From Murinocardiopsis flavida (GTDB lineage: Bacteria > Actinomycetota > Actinomycetes > Streptosporangiales > Streptosporangiaceae): 64,000 nucleotides of DNA. Positions 1 through 9,053 of this stretch are shown one piece after another. A program made the position numbers and the translations under genes. Where the stretch lies: the NCBI RefSeq assembly GCF_003014485.1, contig NZ_PYGA01000022.1, forward strand, positions 57,864 to 121,863. The letters run 5' to 3'. Under the pieces are notes generated by a model. The model did not search any database. It saw nothing but the letters and a program-made list of their open reading frames with translations, and was not told the origin of the DNA. How positions within the stretch are numbered: the stretch's first letter is position 1; the number at the start of each line of letters is the position of its first letter.

Positions 1-1
1 C

Positions 2-1276
2 GCCCGGGGCGCCCGCCAGCGCCGCAGCGAGGCCGACGCCCTGATCACCATCGGCACCGTCGTCGGCGCCCGCCATGACCCGGAGGCCGGCCTGCGCACA
101 TTGGACGAAGGGCTCGGCATCGCCCGCGCCATCGGGGCGGCGCGCGAGGAGCTGCGCGCCATCATCAACAAGGGGTCGGTGCTGCTTGCGGCGGGGCGGG
201 TCGACGTGGCCATCGAGGTGACCCGCCGCGGCCTCGACCGCGCCCGGGAGCTGGGGCTGCTGCGCACCCGGGGCGCCGGTGTGGTCAACGCGGTCGGCTG
301 CGGCCTGCTCGTCAAGGGCGACCTCAGCGGCGCGCGGTCGCTGCTGCTCAACACCCCCGGCTCGGACAACCCCATGTGGCGGGGGCGCCGCCTGGTGCTG
401 TGCGCCGAGATCGAGTTCTACCAGGGCGCGCTGACGCGGCTGCGGGAGACCGTCCGCGAGTTCCACACCGTGCTGCCGCCGGACTCCTCGGCGGCGACCG
501 AGGTCGCGGCGATGCGCGCCTTCGAGATGCGCCTCGCCACGGCGGAGGACCGGCTCGCCGACGCCGCCGCGATCGCGCTGGACGCCCTCGGCCCCCGCTG
601 GACGGCGTTCGGCGGCGCCGAACGCGACATGCTCATCGGCGCCGCGGAGGTGTGCGCGCGGCTGCGCCGTCCCGGCCCCGGTCCGCAGGGCGATGCGCGG
701 GCGCGGCTCCTCGCCGAGGTCGAGGCGGCGACCCGCGGTGCACTGGACCGCCACGATCCGCTGCCGGGGTCGGTCGGCGAGCTCCAGCACCACCAGGTGT
801 GCGGGCTGGTCAGCGAGAACCCGGCCGAAGCGGTCGAACACCTGCGGCGCGCCGAGGAACTGGGCCGCCGGCTGGGCGCCCGCGTGGAGCTGGCGGCGAC
901 GCTGACCGCCCTCGTGCGGATGACGGCCGGCACCGGTGACGCCGCGCCGCGCCGCCTGCGGGAGGCCGCCGCGCTGGCGCTCGACACCGGGGCGAACCTG
1001 CTCCGCAGGGAGATCGCCGACCTCGCGGCGGCGGCCGGGATCGCCCTGGAGCAGCCGGGTCCCGCACCGGCGGCCCGCGCCCCCGGCGGGATCACCGCGC
1101 GGGAGAGCGAGGTGCTGCGCCTGGTCGCCAAGGGCAGCACGAACCGGGAGATCGCGGAGGAGCTGCGGATCTCCGCCAAGACGGTCAGCGTCCACGTGTC
1201 GAACCTGCTGGCGAAACTGGGCGTCACCAACCGCAACGCGGCCGCCGTCCGCGCCCGCGAACTCGACCTCGACTGA
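2..1276 (+). CDS. LuxR-family (LAL-type) transcriptional regulator, C-terminal part
   Basis: The frame is open to the left edge of the window, so the start lies outside; the first start-like codon at 101 is internal. The visible part is a long alpha-helical, Ala/Arg-rich region of the kind that forms TPR-like sensor domains in large ATP-binding LuxR regulators. A C-terminal LuxR helix-turn-helix follows ([15 protein letters not shown], then [18 protein letters not shown]). The ATPase domain expected at the N-terminus is not in view. The C-terminus closely resembles that of the full-length regulator at 4787-7849, so the two are probably paralogues flanking glnA2-nadE. The ligand and target genes cannot be told from the sequence. 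Confidence 0.85.
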   Translation, partial: ARGARQRRSEADALITIGTVVGARHDPEAGLRTLDEGLGIARAIGAAREELRAIINKGSVLLAAGRVDVAIEVTRRGLDRARELGLLRTRGAGVVNAVGCGLLVKGDLSGARSLLLNTPGSDNPMWRGRRLVLCAEIEFYQGALTRLRETVREFHTVLPPDSSAATEVAAMRAFEMRLATAEDRLADAAAIALDALGPRWTAFGGAERDMLIGAAEVCARLRRPGPGPQGDARARLLAEVEAATRGALDRHDPLPGSVGELQHHQVCGLVSENPAEAVEHLRRAEELGRRLGARVELAATLTALVRMTAGTGDAAPRRLREAAALALDTGANLLRREIADLAAAAGIALEQPGPAPAARAPGGITARESEVLRLVAKGSTNREIAEELRISAKTVSVHVSNLLAKLGVTNRNAAAVRARELDLD

Positions 1277-1354
1277 CGGGCTCCCCCGGGGACCGCCACG
1301 GGCACGGCGCCGTTCCGGGCACGTCCCACCGCGGGGCCCGCCCGGTCAGCAGGC

Positions 1355-1397
1355 CAGAGTGTCGGCAGGCCAGAGCGCAGATCAGAGTGTCGGCAGG
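1355..1397. repeat. Copy of the glnA2 3' end beyond its stop codon
   Basis: CAGAGTGTCGGCAGG occurs exactly at 1355-1369 and again at 1383-1397. The second copy is the reverse complement of the last codons of glnA2, whose stop is at 1382-1384. The first copy is therefore a duplicate of the gene end, 28 bp away on the downstream side of the stop. A shorter related segment (CAGGCCAGAG) is itself doubled nearby. Confidence 0.7.
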
Positions 1398-2743
1398 TAC
1401 CGCTGGAGTTCGTACGGGGTGACCTGGCGGCGGTACTCCTGCCACTCGGCCTTCTTGTTGCGCAGGAAGAAGTCGTAGACGTGCTCGCCGAGGGTCTCGG
1501 CGACCAGTTCGCTGTTCTCCATGGCGCGGATGGCTTCGTCGAGGCTCTGCGGGAGCGGGGCGATGCCGAGCGCGCGGCGCTCGGAGTCGGTGAGCGCCCA
1601 CACGTCGTCCTCGGCGCCCGGCGGCAGCTCGTAGCCCTCCTCGATGCCCTTCAGCCCGGCGGCGAGGATGACGGCGTAGGCCAGGTACGGGTTGCACGCG
1701 GTGTCGAGCGAGCGGATCTCGATGCGGCTGGAGTTGGACTTGGTGGGCTTGTACATGGGCACCCGCACCAGCGCCGAGCGGTTGTTGTGGCCCCAGCAGA
1801 TGTAGGCGGGGGCCTCGCCGCCCATGCCGGCCGACGCCGCGGCGTTGTCCCACAGCCGCTTGTAGGAGTTGGTCCACTGGTTGCACACGGCCGTGATCTC
1901 GGCGGCGTGCCGCAGCAGGCCCGCGATGAACCCGCGCCCCACCTTGGACAGCTGGTACTCGGCGCCCGGCTCGTGGAACGCGTTGCGGTCGCCCTCGAAC
2001 AGCGACAGGTGGGTGTGCATGCCCGAGCCCGGGTACTCGGTGAACGGCTTGGGCATGAACGTGGCGTAGACGTCCTGCTCCATCGCCACCTCCTTCATGA
2101 CCAGGCGGAAGGTCATGATGTTGTCGGCGGTGGTGAGGGCGTCGGCGTAGCGGAGGTCGATCTCCTGCTGCCCGGGGCCGCCCTCGTGGTGGCTGAACTC
2201 CACCGAGATGCCCATGGCTTCGAGCATGTTGATGGCGTTGCGGCGGAAGTCGTGGGCGCTGTTGTGCGGGGTGTGGTCGAAGTAGCCGCCGGAGTCGTTG
2301 GGCTCGGGGAACTCGCCCGGCCCCGGCTTCTTCTTCAGGAGGTAGAACTCGATCTCGGGGTGGGTGTAGAAGGTGAACCCGAGGTCGGACGCCTTGCTGA
2401 GGGTCCGCTTCAGGACGTGCCGCGGGTCGGCGTAGCTGGGCGTGCCGTCGGGCATCAGGATGTCGCAGTACATGCGCGCGGTGCCGTGGGGCTCGTTGCG
2501 CCACGGGAGCACCTGGAAGGTCGACGGGTCGGGCTGGGCCAGCATGTCGGCCTCGTACACCCGCGCGAACCCCTCGATGGCCGACCCGTCGAACCCGATG
2601 CCCTCGGAGAACGCCGCTTCGAGCTCGGCGGGGGCGACGGCCACCGACTTGAGGTATCCGAGCACGTCGGTGAACCACAGTCGGACGAACCGGATATCGC
2701 GCTCCTCCAGCGTGCGGAGCACGAATTCCTGCTGTCGGTTCAC
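1382..2743 (-). CDS. glnA2: Glutamine synthetase-like protein GlnA2
   Basis: 453 aa, type I glutamine synthetase fold with the beta-grasp N-terminus (GFDGSAIEGFARVYEADM) and the catalytic ATP-grasp domain (GSGMHTHLSLF, NRSALVRVP, RIEIRSLDTACNPYLAYA). The position of the adenylylated Tyr of GlnA reads EDDVWALT, so Trp replaces Tyr and GlnE should not modify this protein. Length and residues match actinobacterial GlnA2. In Streptomyces this class has been linked to gamma-glutamylation of polyamines rather than bulk ammonia assimilation, so the substrate here is inferred. The start is GTG, with AGGAAGG just upstream. nadE is divergent. Confidence 0.93.
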   Translation of the reverse strand: MNRQQEFVLRTLEERDIRFVRLWFTDVLGYLKSVAVAPAELEAAFSEGIGFDGSAIEGFARVYEADMLAQPDPSTFQVLPWRNEPHGTARMYCDILMPDGTPSYADPRHVLKRTLSKASDLGFTFYTHPEIEFYLLKKKPGPGEFPEPNDSGGYFDHTPHNSAHDFRRNAINMLEAMGISVEFSHHEGGPGQQEIDLRYADALTTADNIMTFRLVMKEVAMEQDVYATFMPKPFTEYPGSGMHTHLSLFEGDRNAFHEPGAEYQLSKVGRGFIAGLLRHAAEITAVCNQWTNSYKRLWDNAAASAGMGGEAPAYICWGHNNRSALVRVPMYKPTKSNSSRIEIRSLDTACNPYLAYAVILAAGLKGIEEGYELPPGAEDDVWALTDSERRALGIAPLPQSLDEAIRAMENSELVAETLGEHVYDFFLRNKKAEWQEYRRQVTPYELQRYLPTL

Positions 2744-2827
2744 GGTCTGCCTTCCTGATCGGCGGTGTCGGGCGCGGCCGGCGGGACTGCCGCCTTCCTA
2801 CCAGACGACTCGAAGCGAGTGTGCCCT

Positions 2828-2850
2828 GTCAAGGTTTCCACCGCGTTAAC
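2828..2850 (-). promoter_or_regulatory. Possible glnA2 promoter element with GlnR-like half-site
   Basis: Read on the minus strand, TTAAC-n6-GAAAC (2835-2850 on the plus strand as GTTTC-n6-GTTAA) resembles half of a GlnR box (gTnAC-n6-GAAAC). TTGACA follows at 2833-2828 and could be a -35. No convincing -10 stands at the right distance and the second half of a GlnR box is absent, so this is weak. Confidence 0.25.
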
Positions 2851-2941
2851 GCGCAGGGCTGAACGACCAGGTGGCAGGCGTTAGGGAGCGGGATCACCCG
2901 CCGGAGGGCGCCGCGGCGGCCCGGCGGACTAGGCTCGGTCC

Positions 2942-4708
2942 GTGGCTCAACTGCGCATCGCACTCGCACAGATCAACACGACCGTCGGCGACCTCGCCGG
3001 AAACGCCGACCTGGTCGCCGCCTACGCCCGCCGCGCCGCCGATTCAGGCGCGCACCTGGTGGTGTTCCCGGAGATGACCCTCACCGGGTACCCGGTCGAG
3101 GACCTCGCACTGCGACGCTCCTTCGTCGACGCCTCCATCGGCGCCGTCGGGGACCTGGCGGCCCGGCTCGACGAAGAAGGGCTGGGCTCGCTGCCCGTCG
3201 TCGTGGGCTACCTGGGCCGCGCAGAAGGGGCCGAACCCCGTTACGGCAGACCGCCCGGCGCGCCGCAGAACGCCCTCGCGCTGCTGCACCACGGGCGTGT
3301 CGCCGCGGTCTCCGCAAAGCACCACCTGCCCAACTACGGCGTGTTCGACGAAGCGCGCTACTTCGTCCCCGGCGACACCCTGCCGGTGGTGCGGCTGCAC
3401 GGCATCGACGTGGCGTTCGCCATCTGCGAGGACCTGTGGCAGGACGGCGGCCCAGTGGCGGCCGTGCGCGACGCGGGCGCCGCGCTGCTCGTCGTCGCCA
3501 ACGGCTCGCCGTACGAGCGCGACAAGGACGACGCCCGGCTGGAGCTGTGCGCGCGCCGCGCCCGCGAGGCCGGCGCCGCCCTGGCCTACGTCAACCTGGT
3601 GGGCGGCCAGGACGAGCTGGTCTTCGACGGCGACTCCCTGGTGGTCGACTCCGGCGGCGAGCTGCTGGCGCGCGCCGCCCAGTTCGAGGAGGCGCTGCTG
3701 GTCACCGACCTCGAACTCCCGGTCGCGGGCACCGCAGCCGGTGCCGCTGATGGCGGCGGCGACGGCCCGGCGGGCGAGGTCGCCATCGAGCGGACCACCG
3801 TCGACGACGCGCCGGTCGCCGCCTACCCCCCGCTCGCCCCGGTGGTCGCCCCCCGGCTCGACCCCGTCGGCGAGGTCTACGCCGCCGTGGTCACCGGCAC
3901 CCGCGACTACATCGGCAAGAACGGGTTCGGGTCGGTGATCCTCGGCCTGTCGGGCGGCATCGACTCCGCGCTGGTCGCGGCCATCGCCGCCGACGCGATC
4001 GGCCCCGAACGGGTCAACGCCGTCCTCATGCCCAGCCGCTACTCCTCCGACCACTCCGTGGGAGACGCGGAGGAGCTGGTCAAGCGCACGGGCATCAACG
4101 GCCGCACCATCGCGGTGGCGCCGATCGTCGCGGCGTACGAGACCGCGTTCCCCTGCGACGGCCTCGCGGCCGAGAACCTCCAGGCGCGCGTGCGCGGCCA
4201 ACTGCTCATGACCATCTCCAACCAGGAGGGCCACCTCGTCCTGACCACCGGGAACAAGAGCGAGCTGGCCACGGGCTACTCCACCCTCTATGGCGACTCC
4301 GCGGGCGGCTACGCCCCCATCAAGGACGCCTGGAAGGTCCTGGTGTGGGAGCTGGCACGGTGGCGCAACGCCGAGGCGGCGCGGCGCGGCGAGACCCCGC
4401 CCATCCCGGAGAACTCCATCAGCAAGCCGCCGAGCGCTGAGCTGAGCCCCGGCCAGGCCGACACCGACTCGCTGCCCGACTACCCAGTGCTCGACGCGCT
4501 CCTCGACGACTACGTGGGCACCGACCTCGGCCGCGCCGAACTGCTCGCGGCCGGGCACGACCCCGCCCTGATCGACCGGGTGATCCGCATGGTCGACCGC
4601 GCGGAGTACAAGCGGCGGCAGTACCCGCCCGGCCCCAAGATCAGCCGCCGCAACTTCGGCCGCGACCGCCGCCTGCCCATGACCAACCGGTGGGCCGCCC
4701 CGCGCTGA
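2942..4708 (+). CDS. nadE: Glutamine-dependent NAD+ synthetase
   Basis: 588 aa, two domains. The N-terminal carbon-nitrogen hydrolase (about 1-250) has the Glu-Lys-Cys triad in FPEMTLTGYP, SAKHHLPNYG and AICEDLWQDG and releases ammonia from glutamine. The C-terminal synthetase (about 310-588) has the ATP-pyrophosphatase loop LGLSGGIDSALVAA and amidates deamido-NAD+ to NAD+, the last step of NAD synthesis in the cytosol. The GTG start at 2942 follows TAGGCT (2931-2936) by 5 nt with no Shine-Dalgarno sequence, so the mRNA is probably leaderless. Divergent from glnA2 and convergent with the LuxR regulator at 4787. Confidence 0.96.
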   Translation: MAQLRIALAQINTTVGDLAGNADLVAAYARRAADSGAHLVVFPEMTLTGYPVEDLALRRSFVDASIGAVGDLAARLDEEGLGSLPVVVGYLGRAEGAEPRYGRPPGAPQNALALLHHGRVAAVSAKHHLPNYGVFDEARYFVPGDTLPVVRLHGIDVAFAICEDLWQDGGPVAAVRDAGAALLVVANGSPYERDKDDARLELCARRAREAGAALAYVNLVGGQDELVFDGDSLVVDSGGELLARAAQFEEALLVTDLELPVAGTAAGAADGGGDGPAGEVAIERTTVDDAPVAAYPPLAPVVAPRLDPVGEVYAAVVTGTRDYIGKNGFGSVILGLSGGIDSALVAAIAADAIGPERVNAVLMPSRYSSDHSVGDAEELVKRTGINGRTIAVAPIVAAYETAFPCDGLAAENLQARVRGQLLMTISNQEGHLVLTTGNKSELATGYSTLYGDSAGGYAPIKDAWKVLVWELARWRNAEAARRGETPPIPENSISKPPSAELSPGQADTDSLPDYPVLDALLDDYVGTDLGRAELLAAGHDPALIDRVIRMVDRAEYKRRQYPPGPKISRRNFGRDRRLPMTNRWAAPR

Positions 4709-4746
4709 CCCCGGCGCCAGAAGCGGACGGCCTCGACGCGCTCAAC

Positions 4747-4799
4747 GGGCTCGGCGGGTTCGTCGAGTCTGTCGGGCTCGGCGGCTTCAGTCGAGGCCC
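4747..4799. repeat. 27-bp duplication of the 3' end of the LAL regulator gene
   Basis: GGGCTCGGCGG followed by TTC and TCGAG occurs at 4747 and again 27 bp later at 4774. The right-hand copy holds the last codons and the stop (4787-4789) of the minus-strand regulator; the left copy lies beyond the stop, in the gap to nadE. Confidence 0.6.
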
Positions 4800-7700
4800 A
4801 GCTCGCGGGCGTGCGCCGCGGCGGCGCCGCGGTTGGCGAGCCCGAGCTTGCCGAGGATGTTCGACACGTGCACGCTCGCGGTCTTGGCGGAGATGAACAG
4901 CTCCCCGGCGATCTCGGCGTTGGTCCTGCCGCGGCTGAGCAGCCGCAGCACCTCGGTCTCGCGCGGGGTCAGGCCGGCCGGCGGCCCCGGGGGCGCCGAC
5001 GCGGGGGTGGCGTCGAGCGCGATGCCGGTGCGGCGGGCGAGGTCGGTGACGCGGCGCTCAAGCGGTTCGGCGCCGGACTCCTTCGCGGCGTGCGCGGCCG
5101 CGCGCAGCAGCGGGGCGGCGCTGTGGCGGTCGCCCGCCGCCGCTGCCGCGGCGGCGGCACCCAGTTGGGCGTCGGCGCGCTGGAGCGACAGGCCGGTCGC
5201 CGCCCACTCCTGGACCGCGGCGCCCCAGGCGGCGTGGGCGTCGTCGGCGGGGGCCGCCTCGGCGTTGAGCAGGGTGGCCCGGACGCTGGAGCGCCAGGCG
5301 CCCTGGACTGCGCAGTGCACCGGTATCCGGTCGACGAGTGCGCTGATGCGGTCGTGGAGGTCGGCGGCTGCGTCGAATCCTTCGGCGGCGCGGTGTGCGT
5401 GCAGCGCCTGGGCCGCCGACTGGAGCAGCGGCCAGCCGTAGCTGAGGGCGGAGCCGGCCTCGAACGACGCGTCGCTGACCGAACGCGCGATGTCGATCGC
5501 GGACGCGGTGTCGCCGAAGACCCGGTGCGCGTCGATGGCGAAGGTGGCCGAGCAGATCGCGTGCTGGAGGTGCGCGAACCGAAGGGTGCCCAGGTGCCGG
5601 ATGTGGCCGAGTACGGTCTCGGCCGTGGCGAGGTCGCCTTGCGCGAGGGCGATGGTGCCGTCGACGACGTGCATGAACGACCGCCACAGCGGCGGCTTCG
5701 CCCAGCTGAGTCCGTTGGCGACGGCGTCGCGCGCCGCGGCGAGCTCGCCGCGGTCGCGCAGGGCCTCCGCCTTGTTCAGCATCACGAAGGTGCTCATGGT
5801 GCGGTGCAGGTTGGACTGGTGGGCGCGTGCCAGGCCGAGGTCGGCGGCGTCGACCGCTTCGTCCAGGCGCCCGATCTCGCGCAGGAACGCCGACTTGTTG
5901 CTGATGCCGCGGAGTTCGAGCGCGGGTTCGTGCGCCGCCCGGGCGATGTCGACGCCTTCGCCGAACGCCGCGACGGCGGCGTCGAAGCGGCCGTCGTTTC
6001 CGTAGAGCGTGCCCAATGTGATGTGGGCGTCGGCCTCGGCGCAGCGGTCGCCGGACGCGGCGGCGTGCCGCAGTGCCGCCCGCGCGAGGTCGGCCACTGT
6101 GATGGCCCGTTCGTCGGCGGGGGCGGCGGCGGTGTTGGCGGGATCGTCGCCGAGCGCCTGCGGCGACAGCTTGCCGGCGGGGACGGTGCCGCCGCGCATC
6201 ATCAGCTCGCGGGCGATGATGGCGAGCAGGAAGCCGTAGCGCCAGTTGTCGATGGGGTGGACGTCGAGCGCGGCCCAGTAGTCGTCGATGCCGTCGTCGT
6301 CGGCGAGTTGGATGCGGCTCCGGCCCCGCAGGCGCAGGTGCAGCGCGCGGAGGACGGCGTCGTCGTGCGCGGAGCCGTCGGCGGGGGACGGGGACGGCTC
6401 CCCGGCGGTGCCGGCCGTTTCGGCGGTGTCGGCGGGGAACTCGGCGAGACCGGCGTCGCACAGCTCCTTGGCGCGGGCGGGGTCGCCGCTGTCGTGGGCC
6501 GCACCGGCGGCGCGGTAGAGGACCTCGGCCAAGGAGACGCCCTCGACCCGTCGGGCGGAATCGGGGACGCGGTCCCAGAGTTCGATGACGCGTTCGGCCA
6601 TGCGGAGCTCTTCGGCGAAGGCGAGGGCCTCGCCGGCGCGCACGGCGGCCCACCACGCGGCGCTCAGCGCCCGGGGCAGCTCGTGCGCTGCGTGGAAGTG
6701 GTGCGCCTGCTCGGAGGCGATGCGGTCGGCCGGGACGAGTTCGGGCCGGGTGTCGAGCGCCTCGGCGTAGCGCAGGTGCAGCCGGGCGTGCTGGCCGGGC
6801 AGCAGGTCTTGGTGGACGGCCTCGCGCAGCAGCGAGTGGCGGAAGCGGTAGCCGGTGCCCTCGACCCGCAGGACGTTGGAGTCGACGATGGCGAGCAGCG
6901 CGGCGTCGAGTTCGTGGTCGGGCAGGTCGATCACGTGCGCGAGCATCTCGTGCTCGATGTGGTCGCTGCTGACGGCGCCGACCGCGGCCGCCTTCACGAT
7001 GGAGCGCTCGGTGTCGCCCAGGCGTTCGAGCGAGGACAGCAGGAGCTCGCGGGGGCGGTCGGGCACGAGGGAGCCGATGAGCTGGGTGTGGGCCGCCAAC
7101 GACTCCACGAAGAGGGGGTTGCCCGCTGAGCGCCCGTAGAGGGCGTCGACTTCGTCGGGGTGGAGCTCGGCGCCCCGGATGGCGGCCGCCTGCAACGCGG
7201 CGTCCTCGCGGCTCAACGGGGTGAGTTCGAGCTGGGCGACGGTGGGCAGGCGTTCGAGCTCGGGCAGCAGCCGGCGCAGCTGGTGGCCGCGGTGGATGTC
7301 GTCGGCGCGGTAGCTCACCAGCAGCTGGACGCCCGGTGTGTCGAGGTTGCGCACCAGGAACACCAGGAGGTCGCGGGTCGCGGAGTCGGCCCAGTGGAGG
7401 TCTTCGATGATGACCGTGAGGCCGTCGGGCTCGGCGGTCTCCTGGAGGGCCCGCAGGACCTGCTCGAAGAGGCGGCCGCGCGCCTCGTAGCGGTCGCCCG
7501 GGGCCTGGCCCAGCTCGGGCAGCAGGCGGGCGAGCTCCTGCTCGCCATCGGCCGCGAGCGCGTCGAAGAGGTCGCGGCCCGACTCGCGCAGCAACTGGCG
7601 CAGCACGGCCACGAACGGCGCGAACGGCAGCCCTTCGACGCCCAGTTCGAGGCAGCCGCCCGCGAGGACCCGGGTGTTGCCGGTGCGCGCGGCGTACTCG

Positions 7701-7849
7701 GCGAGCAGCCGCGACTTGCCGACCCCTGCGTCCCCACTGAGGAGGAGCATGGCGGAGCCCTCGGTCCGCGCCGCACGCGCGTGGTCGAGGAGCACGCCGA
7801 GTTCGGCATCGCGCCCGACGAACAGGGGACTGGTGCCTTGTGGGGTCAT
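4787..7849 (-). CDS. LAL-type LuxR family ATP-binding transcriptional regulator
   Basis: 1020 aa. Order: AAA-type NTPase with Walker A GDAGVGKS (about 39-46) and Walker B VIIEDLHWAD (about 145-155), a long helical TPR-like middle, and a C-terminal LuxR helix-turn-helix (LTPRETEVLRLLSRGRT, SAKTASVHVSNILGKLGL). This is the layout of MalT/LAL regulators, which bind ATP and an unknown effector and then activate transcription. The ATG at 7849 is chosen because TGGGAGAT precedes it and the protein then begins right before the ATPase (MTPQGTSPLFVGRD). The frame stays open to 8224, but that stretch is low-complexity. Target and signal unknown; paralogue of the truncated regulator at 2-1276. Confidence 0.92.
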   Translation of the reverse strand: MTPQGTSPLFVGRDAELGVLLDHARAARTEGSAMLLLSGDAGVGKSRLLAEYAARTGNTRVLAGGCLELGVEGLPFAPFVAVLRQLLRESGRDLFDALAADGEQELARLLPELGQAPGDRYEARGRLFEQVLRALQETAEPDGLTVIIEDLHWADSATRDLLVFLVRNLDTPGVQLLVSYRADDIHRGHQLRRLLPELERLPTVAQLELTPLSREDAALQAAAIRGAELHPDEVDALYGRSAGNPLFVESLAAHTQLIGSLVPDRPRELLLSSLERLGDTERSIVKAAAVGAVSSDHIEHEMLAHVIDLPDHELDAALLAIVDSNVLRVEGTGYRFRHSLLREAVHQDLLPGQHARLHLRYAEALDTRPELVPADRIASEQAHHFHAAHELPRALSAAWWAAVRAGEALAFAEELRMAERVIELWDRVPDSARRVEGVSLAEVLYRAAGAAHDSGDPARAKELCDAGLAEFPADTAETAGTAGEPSPSPADGSAHDDAVLRALHLRLRGRSRIQLADDDGIDDYWAALDVHPIDNWRYGFLLAIIARELMMRGGTVPAGKLSPQALGDDPANTAAAPADERAITVADLARAALRHAAASGDRCAEADAHITLGTLYGNDGRFDAAVAAFGEGVDIARAAHEPALELRGISNKSAFLREIGRLDEAVDAADLGLARAHQSNLHRTMSTFVMLNKAEALRDRGELAAARDAVANGLSWAKPPLWRSFMHVVDGTIALAQGDLATAETVLGHIRHLGTLRFAHLQHAICSATFAIDAHRVFGDTASAIDIARSVSDASFEAGSALSYGWPLLQSAAQALHAHRAAEGFDAAADLHDRISALVDRIPVHCAVQGAWRSSVRATLLNAEAAPADDAHAAWGAAVQEWAATGLSLQRADAQLGAAAAAAAAGDRHSAAPLLRAAAHAAKESGAEPLERRVTDLARRTGIALDATPASAPPGPPAGLTPRETEVLRLLSRGRTNAEIAGELFISAKTASVHVSNILGKLGLANRGAAAAHARELGLD

Positions 7850-8060
7850 ATCTCCCAGTATGCCGAGTGGCTGTGACACGGTCCTCACTCTTTCCCAGCA
7901 GGTGGACACCGTCCCGATGCGAGCGGCGGCGGCGCGTCCGCACTCCGGCGGCCCGCGCCTCGGCGGCCCGCGTCCCCACTGGCTGAGGACCCACAGACTG
8001 AGCCCCCACTGACCGCGGCCCGGCGCCGCTGTTCCGGCGCCGGGCCGCGGCGGCGCGCCG

Positions 8061-8252
8061 TCACCGCTGCCCGGCAGGGACGCGCTCGGTCTCGGCGGCC
8101 GGCTCGGTCGACTCGGCCGGGCGCTCCCGGGTGTCGGGGGCCGGTGGGGCAGCGTCGCCGTACCGCCAGGAGGCGGGGCGTGCGGCGCGGCGCCGCGCGT
8201 GGTCGTCGATCCGGGTCTGCGCAACGGCCGTCAGGATGTCGGGGTGCATCAT
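8061..8252 (-). CDS. Small hypothetical protein
   Basis: 63 aa, starting MMHPDILTAVAQTRIDDHARR, then Pro/Glu-rich and probably disordered. Short proteins with a similar MMHPxI start are common in actinobacteria and have no assigned function. The Shine-Dalgarno sequence is weak (GAGGCGA). It lies between the LAL regulator and a membrane protein gene, read in the direction of the regulator, 211 bp before its start. It could be co-transcribed with it. Coding is plausible but not certain. Confidence 0.5.
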   Translation of the reverse strand: MMHPDILTAVAQTRIDDHARRRAARPASWRYGDAAPPAPDTRERPAESTEPAAETERVPAGQR

Positions 8253-8610
8253 CGTGAGTCGCCTCGTTCGGTTCGTGCGGCCCGGTCCGTCCGTTCCGCT
8301 TGATCCTCAGATTCGCGCTAAGGCCCCATCGTGCACATCGGGAGAACTCCTCATCCTTGCGGCGTCGTGGCCCCGGATCAGGCCATACGCGCCTAAGACG
8401 GCGCCGGGCGGCGCCCGTGCAGCACTAAGGAGCGTCGGCCGTTCCTAAGGACCGCGCAGGACGGGGCGGGGCGGAACGAGGCGGGAGCCGGACCGACCGT
8501 GCTCGTCCCCGGTCCGTTGGTGACGGGGAAGGCGGGAGGATCGAGCCGGTGGACCCTATGGGCATCGAGATGAAAACGTTGCGTCAGACTGTCAGCAAAC
8601 GTGCATCGGC
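8253..8610. other. Intergenic region without a recognisable gene
   Basis: About 360 bp between the divergent small protein and membrane protein genes. No ORF with convincing start and codon bias was seen. The right end holds the promoter and palindrome of the membrane protein gene, listed separately. Confidence 0.5.
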
Positions 8611-8628
8611 TACTACACGTCGTAGTAA
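8611..8628 (+). promoter_or_regulatory. Inverted-repeat operator overlapping a -10 element
   Basis: TACTAC-n5-GTAGTA (8611-8627) is a perfect 6-bp inverted repeat. Its right arm overlaps a -10-like TAGTAA (8623-8628) ending 9 nt before the ATG at 8638, so the transcript would be nearly leaderless. Overlap with the core promoter suggests a repressor site. The symmetry recalls BlaI/CopY-type operators, but the regulator cannot be named from the sequence. Confidence 0.45.
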
Positions 8629-8637
8629 TCTGCGGGT

Positions 8638-8973
8638 ATGACGATCGTCCACTCGCTCCTGTTGTTCCTGCACCTCCTCGCCATGGCCGGGATCATCGCC
8701 GGATGGCTGATGCAGGTCATGTCCGACAGCACCAAGTCGCCCAAGGTCCTCCTGCACAGCGCGCTGACCCAGCTGGTCATCGGGTTGCTGCTCGTCGGCG
8801 TGCTGGAGATGGGCGACGACCCCGTCAACCACGCCAAGGTCGCCGTGAAGCTCGTCATCGCGCTCGCCGTCGTGGTGTTCGGCGTGCTCAACCTCCGCAA
8901 GGTCGAGAACCGCTACGCGCTGATCGCCGGGCTGCTCACCATCGTCAACGTCGCGGTCGCCGTGTTCTGGTAA
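8638..8973 (+). CDS. Small integral membrane protein
   Basis: 111 aa with four predicted membrane helices (roughly 3-25, 38-57, 67-85, 92-111) joined by short loops; the loop after helix 2 is acidic (EMGDDPVNHAKV). No catalytic motif is visible. Similar four-helix actinobacterial proteins are annotated only as integral membrane proteins. The ATG at 8638 sits 9 nt after a -10-like TAGTAA, within reach of the TACTAC/GTAGTA palindrome, so expression is probably repressor-controlled and leaderless. Convergent with glnE. Confidence 0.8.
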   Translation: MTIVHSLLLFLHLLAMAGIIAGWLMQVMSDSTKSPKVLLHSALTQLVIGLLLVGVLEMGDDPVNHAKVAVKLVIALAVVVFGVLNLRKVENRYALIAGLLTIVNVAVAVFW

Positions 8974-9053
8974 CCCGTGTGACCCGTGCCGCCCCCTGCC
9001 GTGCAGCGGTGCCGACCGCACCGTTGCAACGGCCGCGGGGCCGGCCGCCCCGC

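Noticed and set aside
4811..7129. Long plus-strand ORF opposite the LAL regulator
   Set aside because: Val/Gly/Ala-rich translation with no domain; it is the usual antisense shadow of a GC-rich gene. The minus strand encodes clear ATPase and helix-turn-helix motifs.
7850..8224. Extended N-terminus of the LAL regulator
   Set aside because: Arg/Pro/Gly-rich, no ribosome site; ATG 7849 has GGGAG and begins right at the conserved ATPase.
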